A stretch of 64,000 bases of DNA, from positions 2,583,872 to 2,647,871 of the forward strand of contig JAKTNV010000060.1 of assembly GCA_022747635.1 (NCBI GenBank), read 5' to 3'. The stretch is from Hetaerina americana. Lineage: Eukaryota > Arthropoda > Insecta > Odonata > Calopterygidae. Positions 11,040-22,923 of the stretch are shown here, piece after piece. A program made the translations under genes and the position numbers. Position 1 is the stretch's first letter. Each line of letters opens with the position of its first letter. Under the pieces are notes generated by a model. That model had not been told where the DNA came from, searched no databases, and worked only from the letters and a program-made list of their open reading frames with translations.

Positions 11040-13195
11040 TTTTACAAATTCCCCCCGACTTTCATTCTTACCTCCAAGTCTTCCCATGCCTATTTAATCA
11101 TTTCCTCCTCATATACGTTGAACAGCAACGGTGATAATGGGCAACCTTGCCTTACACCTCTTCCTAACACTGTCAATCCCGACTCCCCGTTCCCCACTCG
11201 CACCTGAGCAGTCTGAGACATGAACAGGTTGCGGATTAGCCTCCTGTCTCTCCATTCTATTCCTATTTTCTGCAATATATTCAAGAGTTTTTCCCAATTC
11301 AGTCTATCAAATGCTTTTTTGATATCTACGAAACAGGGAAATACTTCCCAATTGTATTATATATTCCTCTCGATTAGTGATCTCATAACTACAATGGCAT
11401 CACGCATACCTCTCCCCTTCCTAAACCCAAACTGATCATCACCTAAGTAATCATTTGCCCTACTCTTTATCCTTTTGTTGATGATCCTGAGAACAACTTT
11501 AGCTGCGTGGGATATCAACCTTATTGTCCTGTGCTCACATGGTGTAGCCTTTACCTTTTTCAGAATAATAATAGGAACTAACACTGGTCTCACAAAGTAT
11601 TCCGGCCAGATTCCTTCCTCATAGATACTACAAATCAGCCCATATAGCCTCTTCCTCCCACATTTTCCTAAACATTTCAATAGTTCCGCGGGAATGTTAT
11701 CTATCCCCATGGCCTTATTTAGTTTCATCTCCCTTAATGCCCTTTCTATCTCATCATCGAGTACGCCTGGACCTAAGGCATCTTCCTCAACATCATGTTC
11801 CTCTTCTATGTCTAATATTGTTGGTCTAAGTTCTTTACTATACAGTTCTTCTATATATTCCTTCCATCTCTCTTGGCTCTTTCCTGTGTCAACTATTACC
11901 TTACCCGCCTTATCTCTAACTGTTAGCATAGATCTTCCTTTCTTACTTCCCGATAAAGATTTAACTTTGCTGTACAGCGCACCGATTTCACCCTTCCTAT
12001 GCAGAATTTCCATATCCTTGCACTGCGTCTTTCACCATGCTTTTTTTGCTTTATTTGTTGCTCGTCTCAATTTATTATTTAGCTCTTTGTACTTCATTAT
12101 ACAAAACTCTGTGTTTACATTTTACCGAACTCTATTTACATTCTTCCATTTTCTCCTCTCATCCATCTTTGTAATCATCTCATCCGTGATCCATGGTTTC
12201 CTAGTTTTTTTCGTGTTAACAGTTCCAATAATGTCTTTTGTGGCTTTCCATAACCCTTTCTTGATACTTTCCCATTTTTCTTCGATAGTACTTAGCTCTT
12301 TACCATCCTCCATGATTTCCTCTACTGCCTGTTGGTACTCCTTCCTTTTCAATCCATTTAATGCTTCTATGTTCCATTTTCTAACCTGCCACCCCTGCCC
12401 TATCTTTTTGAAACGGACGCTACATTTCATAACAACTAAATTGTGGTCAGAGTCCGCTCCCGGGAAGCTGTGCGAATTTATAACACTGTTCCTAAACCTG
12501 TGTCTAAATAGAATGTAATCTAACTGATACCTTTCTCAGTCACCTGGCATTTTCCATGCATACCTGCGCCTTTTGTGGTGTCTAAACCAAGTTTTGGTGA
12601 TGACTAACCTCTCTCCTGCAGAACCCAACTGCTTTCTCCCCGCGGTCATTCCTCGTGCCTAAACCGTAGTTCCTCACCTCGTCACCATATTTTCCTTCGC
12701 CTATCATCGCATCCAATCCCCCATCACTATCAAATGTTTCCCTGCAGGGACACATGATTATGCCCTCTAACTGATCGTATATCCTATCAACCTCTTCCTC
12801 TTTATGGTTGCATGTATACCTGAACAATGACCAAGTTCGTTGGTTCTGCTTTTATTCCTACTAGTAATATTCTATCCGTTACCTGTTCTATGTTGACTAT
12901 GCTTTCTTTCTACCTCTTTATTTAATATCATAGCAACCCCTCGTTGGCTCTTGTCCCCGCCGCTGTATATTATTCTATAATTATCACTCCAGTAATCCCC
13001 GCTATCCTTCCATCTCACCTCGCATACACCTAAAATATCTATACTTCCCCTTTCCATCTCTCACTTAATATTCTCTAATTTTCCTGTCCTCAACATTGTC
13101 CTAACATTCCAAGTTCCTGTTCTATCTAAATTTGTCTTCCTCTGCGTCTTCTGTCCTGCTGCTGTTGGTCTCCCATTTATCAATATGTTGGCAGC
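11040..13195 (-). pseudogene. RTE-type LINE, endonuclease + RT, broken
   Basis: Minus-strand reading starts near 13195. The AP endonuclease region is at about 13057-12582 (DILGVCEVRWKDSGDYWSDN, SQRGVAMIL, then YGLGTRNDRGEK). A linker is at 12430-12122 (TRKPWITDEMITKMDERRKW). The RT is at 12013-11090 (KAMGIDNIPAELLKCLGKCG, ISHAAKVVLRIINKR, FGFRKGRGMRDAI, VRQGCPLSPLLFNVY). The text stops near 11040, just before where the YADD catalytic motif should come, so the 3' third is missing. LINEs are normally 5'-truncated, so this 3' loss suggests a later deletion or disruption by the neighbouring PLE. Multiple frame breaks make it inactive. Confidence 0.85.
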
Positions 13196-13269
13196 TATTG
13201 CATTAGTTTATGTTTTTGATCAAGAGGATTTGATTATTTGTAATACAATAATAAAGGACCAATGGAGGT

Positions 13270-14480
13270 GGACATATTACTCCAAATAAATGCATTTATT
13301 TATTTAGCGGGAATAACCCTTTACATAAAGAAAGGCAAAAAACATATACTGGTTCTACAATTACAAAAGAAAAGAAAAAAAAACAATAACAATCTGGTAC
13401 AAATTACATAAAGTTGATATTGACTTATACAGATATCCACATAGCAATGATTAGCATTCTAAAATTCTTCGAATATTTTTAATAACATTTTTGTAAGGGA
13501 TCCTGGTGAGAGAGAAAGTAGTTCAATATAATCACAACTGTTGGCATCTCTCATAATTTGGTTAATAGGCGAGTAGTAAGTAGTTTTGTGCATGATGTCT
13601 AATTTCAAAGAGTGCTTCATACCTTGTCTTATGTGAAGGTACTCTCAAAGATATTGCCCTTAGGAGTTCTAAGGAATCAATCTTGTTATGTAGTAATTTA
13701 TAAAGAAAAGTTATGTTATTAATTTTTCTACATTTATGCAAGGAGGGAAGATTTACTAGAGATAACATTTCACGGTAACTATGAAGATCTTTGTGAAAAT
13801 TGAATTTGAATGCAATTTTGCACACAAATTTTCTTTGAACACAGTAGATTGTATGAATATGGAGCTTGTAGTTAGGTGACCAAACAGCAGAGTAGTATTC
13901 AAAGAGTGACCTAACTAGAGAGAACAGAAATTAATAAGGCTATATATGTTTAAAGATTTACAGTATCGGAAGATAAATTCAAGTGATTTGTATGCTTTAG
14001 ATTGAACATTGTTATAATATTGGTTGAAGGTTAACTGTGAGTCAAATATGACCTGAGGTCTTTCATATTTCTTAATCGGGCCATTAGATAGTTGCTTAGT
14101 CTATATTCGTGATGCTGTGGACTTTTTCCGGCTGAATGTTACAGAATAGCATTTTTTTAAATTAAAAATTTAATAGTTATGCTCACACCAGTTTTAAAGC
14201 CTATAAAGACAGTTTTGCAGAGTTATCAATTGATTGAACTGTTAAAAAAAATTTTAAGTCATCAGCATACAAAAGCAAAGGAATTGGGTCTAATTCCATT
14301 ATAATATCGTTTGTAAATAAGTTAAATAATAGTGAACCCAGATGTGGTCCTTGCGGAACGCCTGATGATGGATAGAAACATTTACTTTTGGATGCATCAA
14401 TTTTTACTACAACTTCTCTGTAAGTCAAGTAACTCTCCATCCAATCAAGTAGGGTGCCACTCATTTCCAATGCGTCCCAG
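13270..14480 (-). pseudogene. CR1/Jockey-like LINE RT fragment
   Basis: The minus strand at 14470-14201 reads LLDWMESYLTYREVVVKID, SSGVPQGPHLGSLLFNLFTN and LLLYADDLKFF, which are RT motifs B and C with the catalytic YADD. At 13825-13562 it reads SLVNLPSLHKCRKINNITFL then SLRVPSHKTR, the usual C-terminal region of these LINEs. The 3' end lies in an A/T-rich run near 13270. There are stops between the blocks. Confidence 0.75.
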
Positions 14481-14689
14481 ACTTACAAATAAGAAGCTCA
14501 TGATTAACATGTCAAATACGAGAATAATAAAAAGGGAGTAAATCCTTGGCATGATAGTTGATTTCCTCTCTGGTTTACAAATCATGTCAATTAAGTATGT
14601 AAAAATTCTTTAAAAGATTGCAATTTCATCCAGAGTAATTTGTTATTGATTTGGAGGTGGCTCCTGGTAGAAAAATTGATAGTAGCTCT

Positions 14690-14960
14690 TCACTGTTGTT
14701 ATAGCCTCAATTCTTTTTTATGCAAGCAAGGAAAATATTAAAAAACTTCAGAAATTACAATCAAGGGTTATGAGAATTATACCAACCCAGAGGAATCAAC
14801 AATCTTGTTTTGATAAATGAGGTTAAGATGTTACCTAGTACTAAACCCAACATACCTTTTCAATTGAGATTTCACTGAGTAATTGCCATCCAGGATGTAA
14901 TGTGAAAAAAATGTTTAAGAGAGAAAGACAAACCTCAAGTACAGGGATTATCAATATTAA
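14690..14960 (+). pseudogene. LINE C-terminal fragment
   Basis: A plus-strand frame reads FYASKENIKKLQKLQSRVMR then IIPTQRN near 14720-14800, matching the 'LQ..LQN(R/K)AMRII' block near the C-terminus of CR1/Jockey-type LINE proteins. Later frames decay rapidly. Confidence 0.5.
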
Positions 14961-15945
14961 ATTCACACTCATATACTGTAAGAAGCCAATATTGTGAGCA
15001 TGTTTCTCATTTTGTGTATGTGTATTTAAAAATTGTATTCATGACAGCAATTTGCAAATTTTAAAACCTACCACCTTTTGCCTAAGTCACTTGGTTTTCC
15101 AGCCTGTCTTGTTTACCTCACTTCATGCATATCCAGTGCCATTCACCTACATTACCAATCTAAGGGGATATGTTTCCAAATGCACCCATAAACATAAAAG
15201 ATATGCTGCGGCAGGGGATATTTACCAAATTTAACAGTTATTACCATGTATATGGAGTTAGCCTGAATGTAATGCTTTGAAGTGGCTGTAACATTTTTAT
15301 TACTGATATAGTTCAACTTCAGCTCTAAATAGTTAAGGATTCAAATAAGTGAATAAAAACCAGGACGAGTCTCAGTTTTCAGGAATAATACCAGATTATA
15401 ACATTCATAGTGGTAATTAATGATAGAATCTAGCTATTTCAACTGTTACATTTATTGGAAGTATATATACCATTAAGTCAGGAAAACTTCTTCTTACATG
15501 TTAATCATTGGCTTAATTCTTCATGTTCATCATGTAAATTAGCATACAGTGCTGCGATTCTTCAAACTTTGCATTACTTCTTGAATGAAATAAACTTCAG
15601 CATTTGTTACATCCATCTTTAAGATTATGAGAAAATTTGCTGTCCACTTTTACTATGGTACTTATTATTATACATTATTTATTTTGTATAACATTTATAT
15701 ATTTATTTAAGTTCAACTTGCATTTAAAAAATCTGTACAAAAAAGATGAGACTGGTCTTTCTAGGCATGAAATGCTTGCCAGATTAGAATCGGTGAGGTG
15801 TTACTTTCTGGCGGCATCTGGGACATATTAAGCACTGCCTCGCTTGTGGCCTATCTTGTGGTATTATCTTGACATGTCTTCACACGACAGTAATTCTTGC
15901 CTAAGCTGGCACATGCTTGCTGTACAAATTCTTGTTTAGGTGAGA
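14961..15945. other. No gene recognised
   Basis: AT-rich spacer, part of which may be the 5' flank of the following mariner. No terminal repeat identified. Confidence 0.45.
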
Positions 15946-16940
15946 ATGAAGGTGTTGGAGAAGAGGTATGTGAGTATTGAAATTTGATTTAACCTTGGGG
16001 ATAGTGCAAATGAAACTTATACAATGATTCAAGAGTCCTTTGGCAATCACTAAGAGTTGGGGACAGTGTTTCCACAGGTAGAACCACTTGAACAACTAAG
16101 AAGTAGACGCTCATCAACATTAATAAATGATGCCCACGTCAACAGTGTGAATGAATTAGTGAGTTTAAACCATAGGGTCACGTCAGGGAGATCATGTTTC
16201 ACTATTTTGATAGAAATTTTGGGCATGCAGTTTGCTGCATCCAAATTTGTACTTTGAGTGTTAAAAGAAGAGCAGAGGCAAAAATGGCTTGGTATCATCA
16301 GCCAGGAACTGCTCCATTGTTCAAATGACCGAAACTTCTGTTAAATTATTGTCACAGATGACCAGACATGGCTTAATGGTTATGACCTAGCCAGTCTTCA
16401 CAGTGGAACCGTCCCCACCCAAAAAGGTCGGATTTTGCAATTGAAGTTGACGTTGAACCTTTTCTTCGATTGGGAAGGGATAAATCATTATCAAGATATC
16501 CTCAAAGGACAATCGGTGGATGGGCAGCACTACAAAAGAGGTTATCAGATGGTTAAGACACACCATGTTGCACAATAGACCACAAATATCGAACAAAAAG
16601 TCTTTGTTCTTTCATCATGAAAATGCACCAATGTACAAATCATCGATTGTTACCTAGATTTTGCCCAAAAACAACACACTGCTGGTCCCCCAACCCCCCT
16701 CTCTCCTCCTCTGCAGATCTTGCTCCAGAAGACTTTGTTCCTAAGTTGAAATCCATCTTGAAAGGATACCAATTTGAAACATGAAGACATTCAATAAAAA
16801 TTGTACCACAGACTTAAAGGCTATCCCCATAAGAAGCATTTCAGGTTGTATTCAAAAGCTGGAAAAATTGTTGGGACCATTGTATTGGCAGCCAAAGGCT
16901 GTATTTTGAAGGCGATATGCATGAATAAAGGGTAACAAAT
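15946..16940 (+). pseudogene. mariner transposase, near full length, dead
   Basis: It starts with an ATG at 15946 (VLEKRYVSIEI, stop, FNLGDSANETYTMIQESFG). It continues with a DNA-binding region at about 16100-16260 (SSTLINDAHVNSVNELVSLN; ILIEILGMQFAASKFV), then a degraded catalytic core. The C-terminus is near 16720-16920 (DLAPEDFVPKLKSILKGYQF in shifted frames). About 1 kb matches a whole mariner ORF, but many stops and frameshifts rule out activity. The catalytic acidic residues cannot be placed reliably. Confidence 0.75.
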
Positions 16941-17939
16941 ATAATCAACTATTTATTCTGAGTCTCATCTTTTTTTGAACACGCCATGTAAAATGTGTGA
17001 AAAGTGAATATTTTGAGGGTAGGTTGAAGTAAAAACTTAAGAAATACTTCTCATTCCAATAGAATGTAATTCAAGGGAATCAAAAATTTTCCCACTGCTG
17101 ATACCCAAGCACACACAATAGGAATTTACGAAATATGAAAGAATGATAAAATGAGATAGGCATAAGATTTTACAGTTGACAAACCAAGTATTCTGAAAAA
17201 ATACTGAAAATTTTATCAATAAGACATACCACTGCAATTTTTGAGGAATATGTCAAGGATATTACTTGTTTCAACAAATGTAAATGTACCTGCATGCCAT
17301 ATTGGAGTAATTTTACAAGCTTCATTACAAATAAGAGAAATCTATGTGAACATAATCCATTTAGGATGTACTCTTGCCTATAATATTGACGGAAACATCT
17401 CCCTTCCCTTTTGTTTAGCACATGCTCCCATTTCCCACTTTTTGTAAAAACACCAATGAAACACTTAAAAATGAGGTAAGTAGTCAAGTAATCTCTTTTA
17501 ATTTCACTCATTCCCTTCCTTAAATCTCCATTTCATTAGCTGATCAAAGGCATTTGAAATAAGTAATTTTCTCTAAGAAGTGAGTAAACAATGAAAAGAT
17601 GGTCTGTGCTGTTTTATTATAGTATACAGGGTATCAATAATAACACTATAGAGGCCCAAGCTATAATATTAGGATCCTCAGGGTCGCTGCAACTTATTGT
17701 GGCTCAATGCCTGTATTTGTGGTTACAGGTCACTCCTTCGGCAGTGTGAATAGCAAATAGTGACTGGGTCATAATAATTCAGCACATTGCTACTAAGGGT
17801 CTGTAAGTGTACAGAGCAAAGCACTTTTTCATCTCAACAGCAGCCTATGGGTTATTTTCTAAGATTAATGTATGTATGATGCTTCTTCTCTGTGCTATTT
17901 TCTATGTTTTTGTATTAATACTTTTTTTCTATTAGTAGT
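16941..17939. other. No gene recognised
   Basis: AT-rich spacer. Open frames near 17037-17511 show no recognisable motif. Confidence 0.45.
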
Positions 17940-18243
17940 AGTTTTTTGGGGAGGCGACTGACAACTGAGGTCATTTGCGCCATAGGGGATAGACAGGAAA
18001 GGATGAAGGGTGGAGAGAAACCCAGCGTCGGCATTAGCCTACTCTTTACGAAAGGCAAAAAGGGGTCCGCAGTTTAACGTCCCATCCGACGGACGACATA
18101 CTCACTCAAAGTGCCCTCCACAAAGCACCTCAAGTAAGGATCAAGATACCACTGAAAAATATTCAACACCGCCTGGATTTGAACCCACGCCCTCTGGGTG
18201 GGAAGCCAATATGTTAGCCCCCGCACCATCTCCATCCCCACTT
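17940..18243 (-). mobile_element. tRNA-derived SINE (minus)
   Basis: On the minus strand a tRNA-like head starts near 18240 with a G-rich A-box-like segment (about 18233-18211). A clear B box GGTTCAAATCC follows at 18185-18175, and a body runs down to about 17940. The sequence is visibly less AT-rich than its surroundings. RNA polymerase III internal promoters of this sort are typical of SINEs. Confidence 0.6.
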
Positions 18244-21200
18244 TTTTTCTATTTCAACCAATGACTCTGCAATCAAACCCATAGCCATACACCAAGCCTG
18301 TATATGCCTTTTTGTACATCACGTTTATGTGAATCACTGGGCACCTTTTCTTCATCTCTTCCCACATTTAAAATCCTTCCCTCCTACCCAGTTGTACATT
18401 CTGCTGGAGGGGATTGTACCACCAAAAATATGAACAATATTGGTTTCTTTTTGTATGCTCTTGCATCTAGTATTTTTCATGCGATTGCACCACCCAGTTC
18501 TTTATTATCTGTAGTCACTTCATGAGCTTTTCCATCTACATGCATACACTAGTTACTGAATGTGTAAGTTTATATCCATTGCTATAAAGTGCATTCTATA
18601 CAATTTAACATTATTATTAAATGTTAGTCATCTGAACTCATCTTTCAGTCCACTTAATGATTCTTCCAAGGTTATAAAAAAATCTTGAAGTCAGAAAACA
18701 TAGTTCAGCACCAGCAAAACCAGTTTCATGACAAAATTTACCATAACCAAAAAAATAGGTTGAACGTGGAGGAAACAATTGGCATATTTGTCAATGAAGA
18801 TTCGGTCAGCTGGAAAATGTGACTCTTACATTGAACAGAATCAGAAAACAAAATATAAGTTATAAACCTTGTAAAAACCTATGAACAAGGTTATTCAAAG
18901 TGTAGAAGTTAGATTCTCTTGAAAACAATCATTTTGTATAGTCTCATTTGAAGTAACTTGGTAATTTGTTCTATATTATTTCCTTTCCATGCTTTTTCCA
19001 CCTTTTTAAATCAGGAGTCCATTCATAATGCAATATTTACTAATTTATAGCTTAAAATATGAACACCTCATGTATATATTTCATTTATTAAAAAAATTGA
19101 GGAACAAGTCCCTTCGTACATAAATTGTTTAGAACTTTGAAGAATAAATACTTTAATTACTAACAAAAATTAGCTTTTCTTCAATGTGAAAACAATGAGC
19201 AGAATCTAAGCTTTAGGCACCAGTGGCTTACCAAGATTGCCACATTCAAAACACACATGAATAAGAATAATGGAAGTTTGACAATAAACTAAATAATTTT
19301 TGGTAAACCTTGGCTGGAGTCTTTAAGATCACAAAGAGTTTCAATGAAGGTTCCATTAATGAGTGGCACTTGACTCATTTTGCTAAATGCTAAGGCATAT
19401 AGTTGGAAGTGAGGCAAAATATACCTGCCACCTACCACAGGGAAAGCTTGCATATTGAGAATGTCCCGATTTAAAATTTTTAATGATCATTCAAATGAAC
19501 AGAATGCAAATTCAAACACCATTCCACAAATTAATAGGTTTCCTTGAGGCTGCCACTTCATACCTTTGATTCCCAGAAATGGGAAGTGCCCATTAAAGAT
19601 TCAAGTTCTGCATTGAATATCACAATGGTATTTCATGTGTGCGCCAAAATACAATAATATGAGGAATGATAATATGAACCAGTACATAAACAAAATTACA
19701 TAGTACACCACACAAGTGCAGCAAATTCATACCACTTAACAGCATTAACAAAGCAATATGCCAAAAAAACATTCAATATGCAAAGAATAAGATGGTAATA
19801 ACTATTTTTTTCAAATTCATAATAATGCTCAATATTGTATATGTATTAGTTGTATAAATACTAAATTTCATCACTTCCATCCCATTGAGCAATAATTTCT
19901 TCAGATATTGCAGCAGATGTTTATTAATTAATAAAAGAAATTTACAATAAAATTTAATTTTCAACCTGAGATATTACTTACTATATTAATTAATATCCTT
20001 ATTGGTAACCACTTAAGCACATGGATTTAGCAATAATTCCATAGGAAACAAAACCACACAGTAGGGAAAAAAACATCAAATGAGCCATTAGAATCACCAA
20101 AGAAAGCCTTACAGAACACACTTCAAATTATCAATCATATTCACGGAGAGTGCGATAATATATATTCCATTATTATGAGATAGAAAACTATTTTTCCTTA
20201 ATTCACCAATTTCCAAAATACACCAATTTGTTAAATAGAGAAATTAAATTTTTAACTTCCCTATATCTTATATTCAAAGAAAAATAAGAATTTTGGTTTG
20301 AAATCATTAAATGGGTCATATGATATGGCATAACTTTAATGACATAGAGAGGCAAAGATTACTTAGCTCAAGACCCACAAGTATTAAATACTCTTTTCCA
20401 CCTCCATACAATTTGCATTGCACTATCACAATATATGCATCACTAGAGCTAGAGCCTGGTATTGTCTCCCAAAAACTATTGCTCAGCTTAGAATTCTTAA
20501 CCAAAGTGCACATCATTACATGTTCACCTTTATGCAAAAGCAAACTGTACAAAAAATCACAAAATGTTTCAGAGTTGCCGAAGAATTAGTTCTCAACTCT
20601 AGATACTTAAAACATCCCAATTGACAGCAACAGAAATAATAATTAAAAAGAAACAATAGTTGGAATACAATTACATCAATTTATTTGACATAAAAATGAT
20701 CTCCACACACACTTCTGCATAATATGTATTTTCAGTGAGAGAATACTGATGTTTTGGAGACTAGCAAGAGGAATTAATACACTTTAAAAATATGATTTCC
20801 TGACCATTTCTTTCCTGAAATACACCGTGCATCAGTGCAGAATGATACATACTAAAATTTCTTACAATTAAACATGTAGTCCTCCATTATTTTTTTTATT
20901 TCATCCTAGGAAAACTACACAAAGTTGCGTGTACAAATAGGAGTCTTTGGGTAGAATATTTCATATAGGTTGACTAAGATCAAAAATTTCCATTACATTA
21001 CAAATTTTGGGTCAAAACCATAACAAGTACTCAACATAAGTGAATGTCATGTTAAGGAATTCCTAAAAGTGGATTCAGAAAATATGGTTTCTCTAATTTA
21101 CTTCAATTACTAGTAGCTAGCCAATTCAGCAAACAATCAAGTCATGATAATTAGTAAACTTATATGATTGAACTCACAAGGATGAAAACCGCTGGCCACA

Positions 21201-21294
21201 AGGAAAAATATGGAATGTATGTCTGATATTAAAATTGAGAACTTCTACAAAAAAATAAATATGGATTTGAAAAAGTCATTCAAGACAAGAATGC
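18244..21294. other. No gene recognised; downstream of eIF5A
   Basis: A long AT-rich stretch with no transposon or coding signal that I can support. It lies 3' of the eIF5A stop on the minus strand, beyond the first candidate poly(A) signals. Confidence 0.45.
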
Positions 21295-21306
21295 ATGGTG
21301 GGGGGA

Positions 21307-21486
21307 AAAAGAGACTTTGGACTTCCACATAAAGATTTAATACTTCACGACCTTGGTTTCAATGCTGTGCATCATCATCAAAGCCATGGTCATGACGCAT
21401 TAAATCTTTATGTGGAAGTGAAGTGCAAAGTTTCCTTTTTTAACCGCATCATGAAGGAATTCCACGAAGTTAAACCTGAAACTGTT
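21307..21486 (-). mobile_element. PLE tail remnant with inverted repeat
   Basis: Perfect 21-bp inverted arms at 21321-21341 and 21399-21419 are part of longer imperfect arms of about 50 bp. The centre (21344-21381) reads on the minus strand as a hammerhead-like segment. The conserved PLE-end block (AATTCCACGAAGTTAAACC) lies at 21458-21486 on the plus strand. It looks like two PLE 3' tails joined head-to-head and then eroded. Confidence 0.6.
21344..21381 (-). ncRNA. Hammerhead-like motif, partial
   Basis: On the minus strand: TTGATGA (core, one change from CTGATGA), stem II GATGC-ACA-GCATT, GAAA, stem III CC-AA-GG, then the triplet GTC. The upstream strand of stem I was lost at the palindrome junction, so it is probably inactive. 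Confidence 0.5.
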
Positions 21487-21954
21487 ATGTTTATCAAGAA
21501 TGTATGGAATTTTACAAAAAAAATTATCATGGAACATTTATTTTGAAGTACCACTACATCAGTACAGGATTCAGATGAATTCCTTATATTTAAAATAACC
21601 CATTATAAGACCCCAGACAAAACCCAAAATATCTTCCAAAATCTATGATATTTCCATTTCCTCTGCCAAGGAGGGTGCACCAGAAATAAACCGAAATGTG
21701 TTTCTTTTACACCCTTATTCATCACATGGTTCAAGCAATTTTATTTAATCTGACAGCATGTGAAAAGATAGTAGGAATGAAAGATCACCCACAGTGAAAG
21801 GAACTCTATCAAGTGAATAATCTCCTAAAATGTTCAGTTCTGCACTGGAAACTAGTTCATTTGAGGTTTGATAAAAAATAGTGGACTCATTTAACTTATT
21901 CTTGAGTACTGCAGCACATTAAGAACTGCTTTTTTAGTTCTCTTGATTCTGCAC

Positions 21955-21960
21955 TTTATT
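21955..21960 (-). terminator. Candidate eIF5A poly(A) signal
   Basis: AATAAA on the minus strand (plus-strand TTTATT), about 0.9 kb after the eIF5A stop. It is the first canonical hexamer I find downstream. Another lies near 21737. No transcript evidence is available. Confidence 0.35.
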
Positions 21961-22851
21961 TAATGATAAGCACCAAAGTCAGGCATGCCAAAGGCAACAA
22001 ATTAAGCTACACCATTATAATTATGATCATAGAAAAGTTTAATATGCATTCTTCCTTCATCATTTACATAGCACCTTAGATGCTTTAGCAATCCAAAATA
22101 TACCTCTGAAATGTGTATTTTTTGTAAAAACTTTGCCTTCACACATTATAACCTCTTAAAATATGATATTGCATAGTAACCCCAAGGTGAATCAACATTT
22201 CTATCAGAAAATCCATTTAATTAGACAATTGCATACAATGCAACTAAAATAAAAAAAATTATAAACTGAGAGAAAAATTTTGATTTAAATGATGGCAACG
22301 TAGTGGTTGTTGAATGTTAAAACACAATTATATCTTGGTGAAATAAATTTAGAGGAGTTTAAAAAAGACTGGGCATAATAAAGAGAATTTTTCAATACAT
22401 AAAAGTAAGGCTGCACCTTCCCCGACTTTCATACATAAAACAAGGAACCACAAATATCTCAAGGCAATCATGGCCAACAACTTACACTCATACAGAAGTT
22501 AAACAGAAAAAGAGCAAGATAATATGTTTAACTAAAGCATAAACAAACATTTTTGAATAATAAAAATACTCTTGTATTGGAACGTAATAATGACTGAAAA
22601 AAAAACCAGTATTCTTCTTAATGCAGCATCCACCAACTTATACACTGAATTGAAACAAAAAATGTCTTAACTAAACAATGGACAAATAATAAAGGAGTTC
22701 CCTTAAGTTGTTCAAAGAGACAAGTTAAATATTTCCACCATAGTGAGATTCTTCTCGAAAATTTCCCCACAACTGTAGACCACACTTGCCACTTTCAGGT
22801 AGCTTATAATCTCCCATGGACCTAAAGCACTGTGAGGGTGATCCACGTCAA

Positions 22852-22923
22852 TTATTTGTCCAAAGCAGTATTTGTTTTGATGGCAATCACGCACTCTTCT
22901 CCACATGATTTCAGGACTGTACA
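22852..22923 (-). CDS. eIF5A: eIF5A coding exon 4 and stop
   Basis: 23 codons plus TAA, acceptor TTATTAG. It encodes [20 protein letters not shown] then LDK, the standard eIF5A C-terminus. The exon has no ATG of its own and runs in a different frame from the longer open frame over the same bases, so it is easy to miss. Confidence 0.95.
   Translation of the reverse strand, partial: CTVLKSCGEECVIAIKTNTALDK

Noticed and set aside
11694..12518. 274-codon plus-strand open frame
   Set aside because: It is antisense to the RTE LINE, with a low-complexity Ser/Leu/Phe composition. The minus strand carries the real RT and linker motifs.
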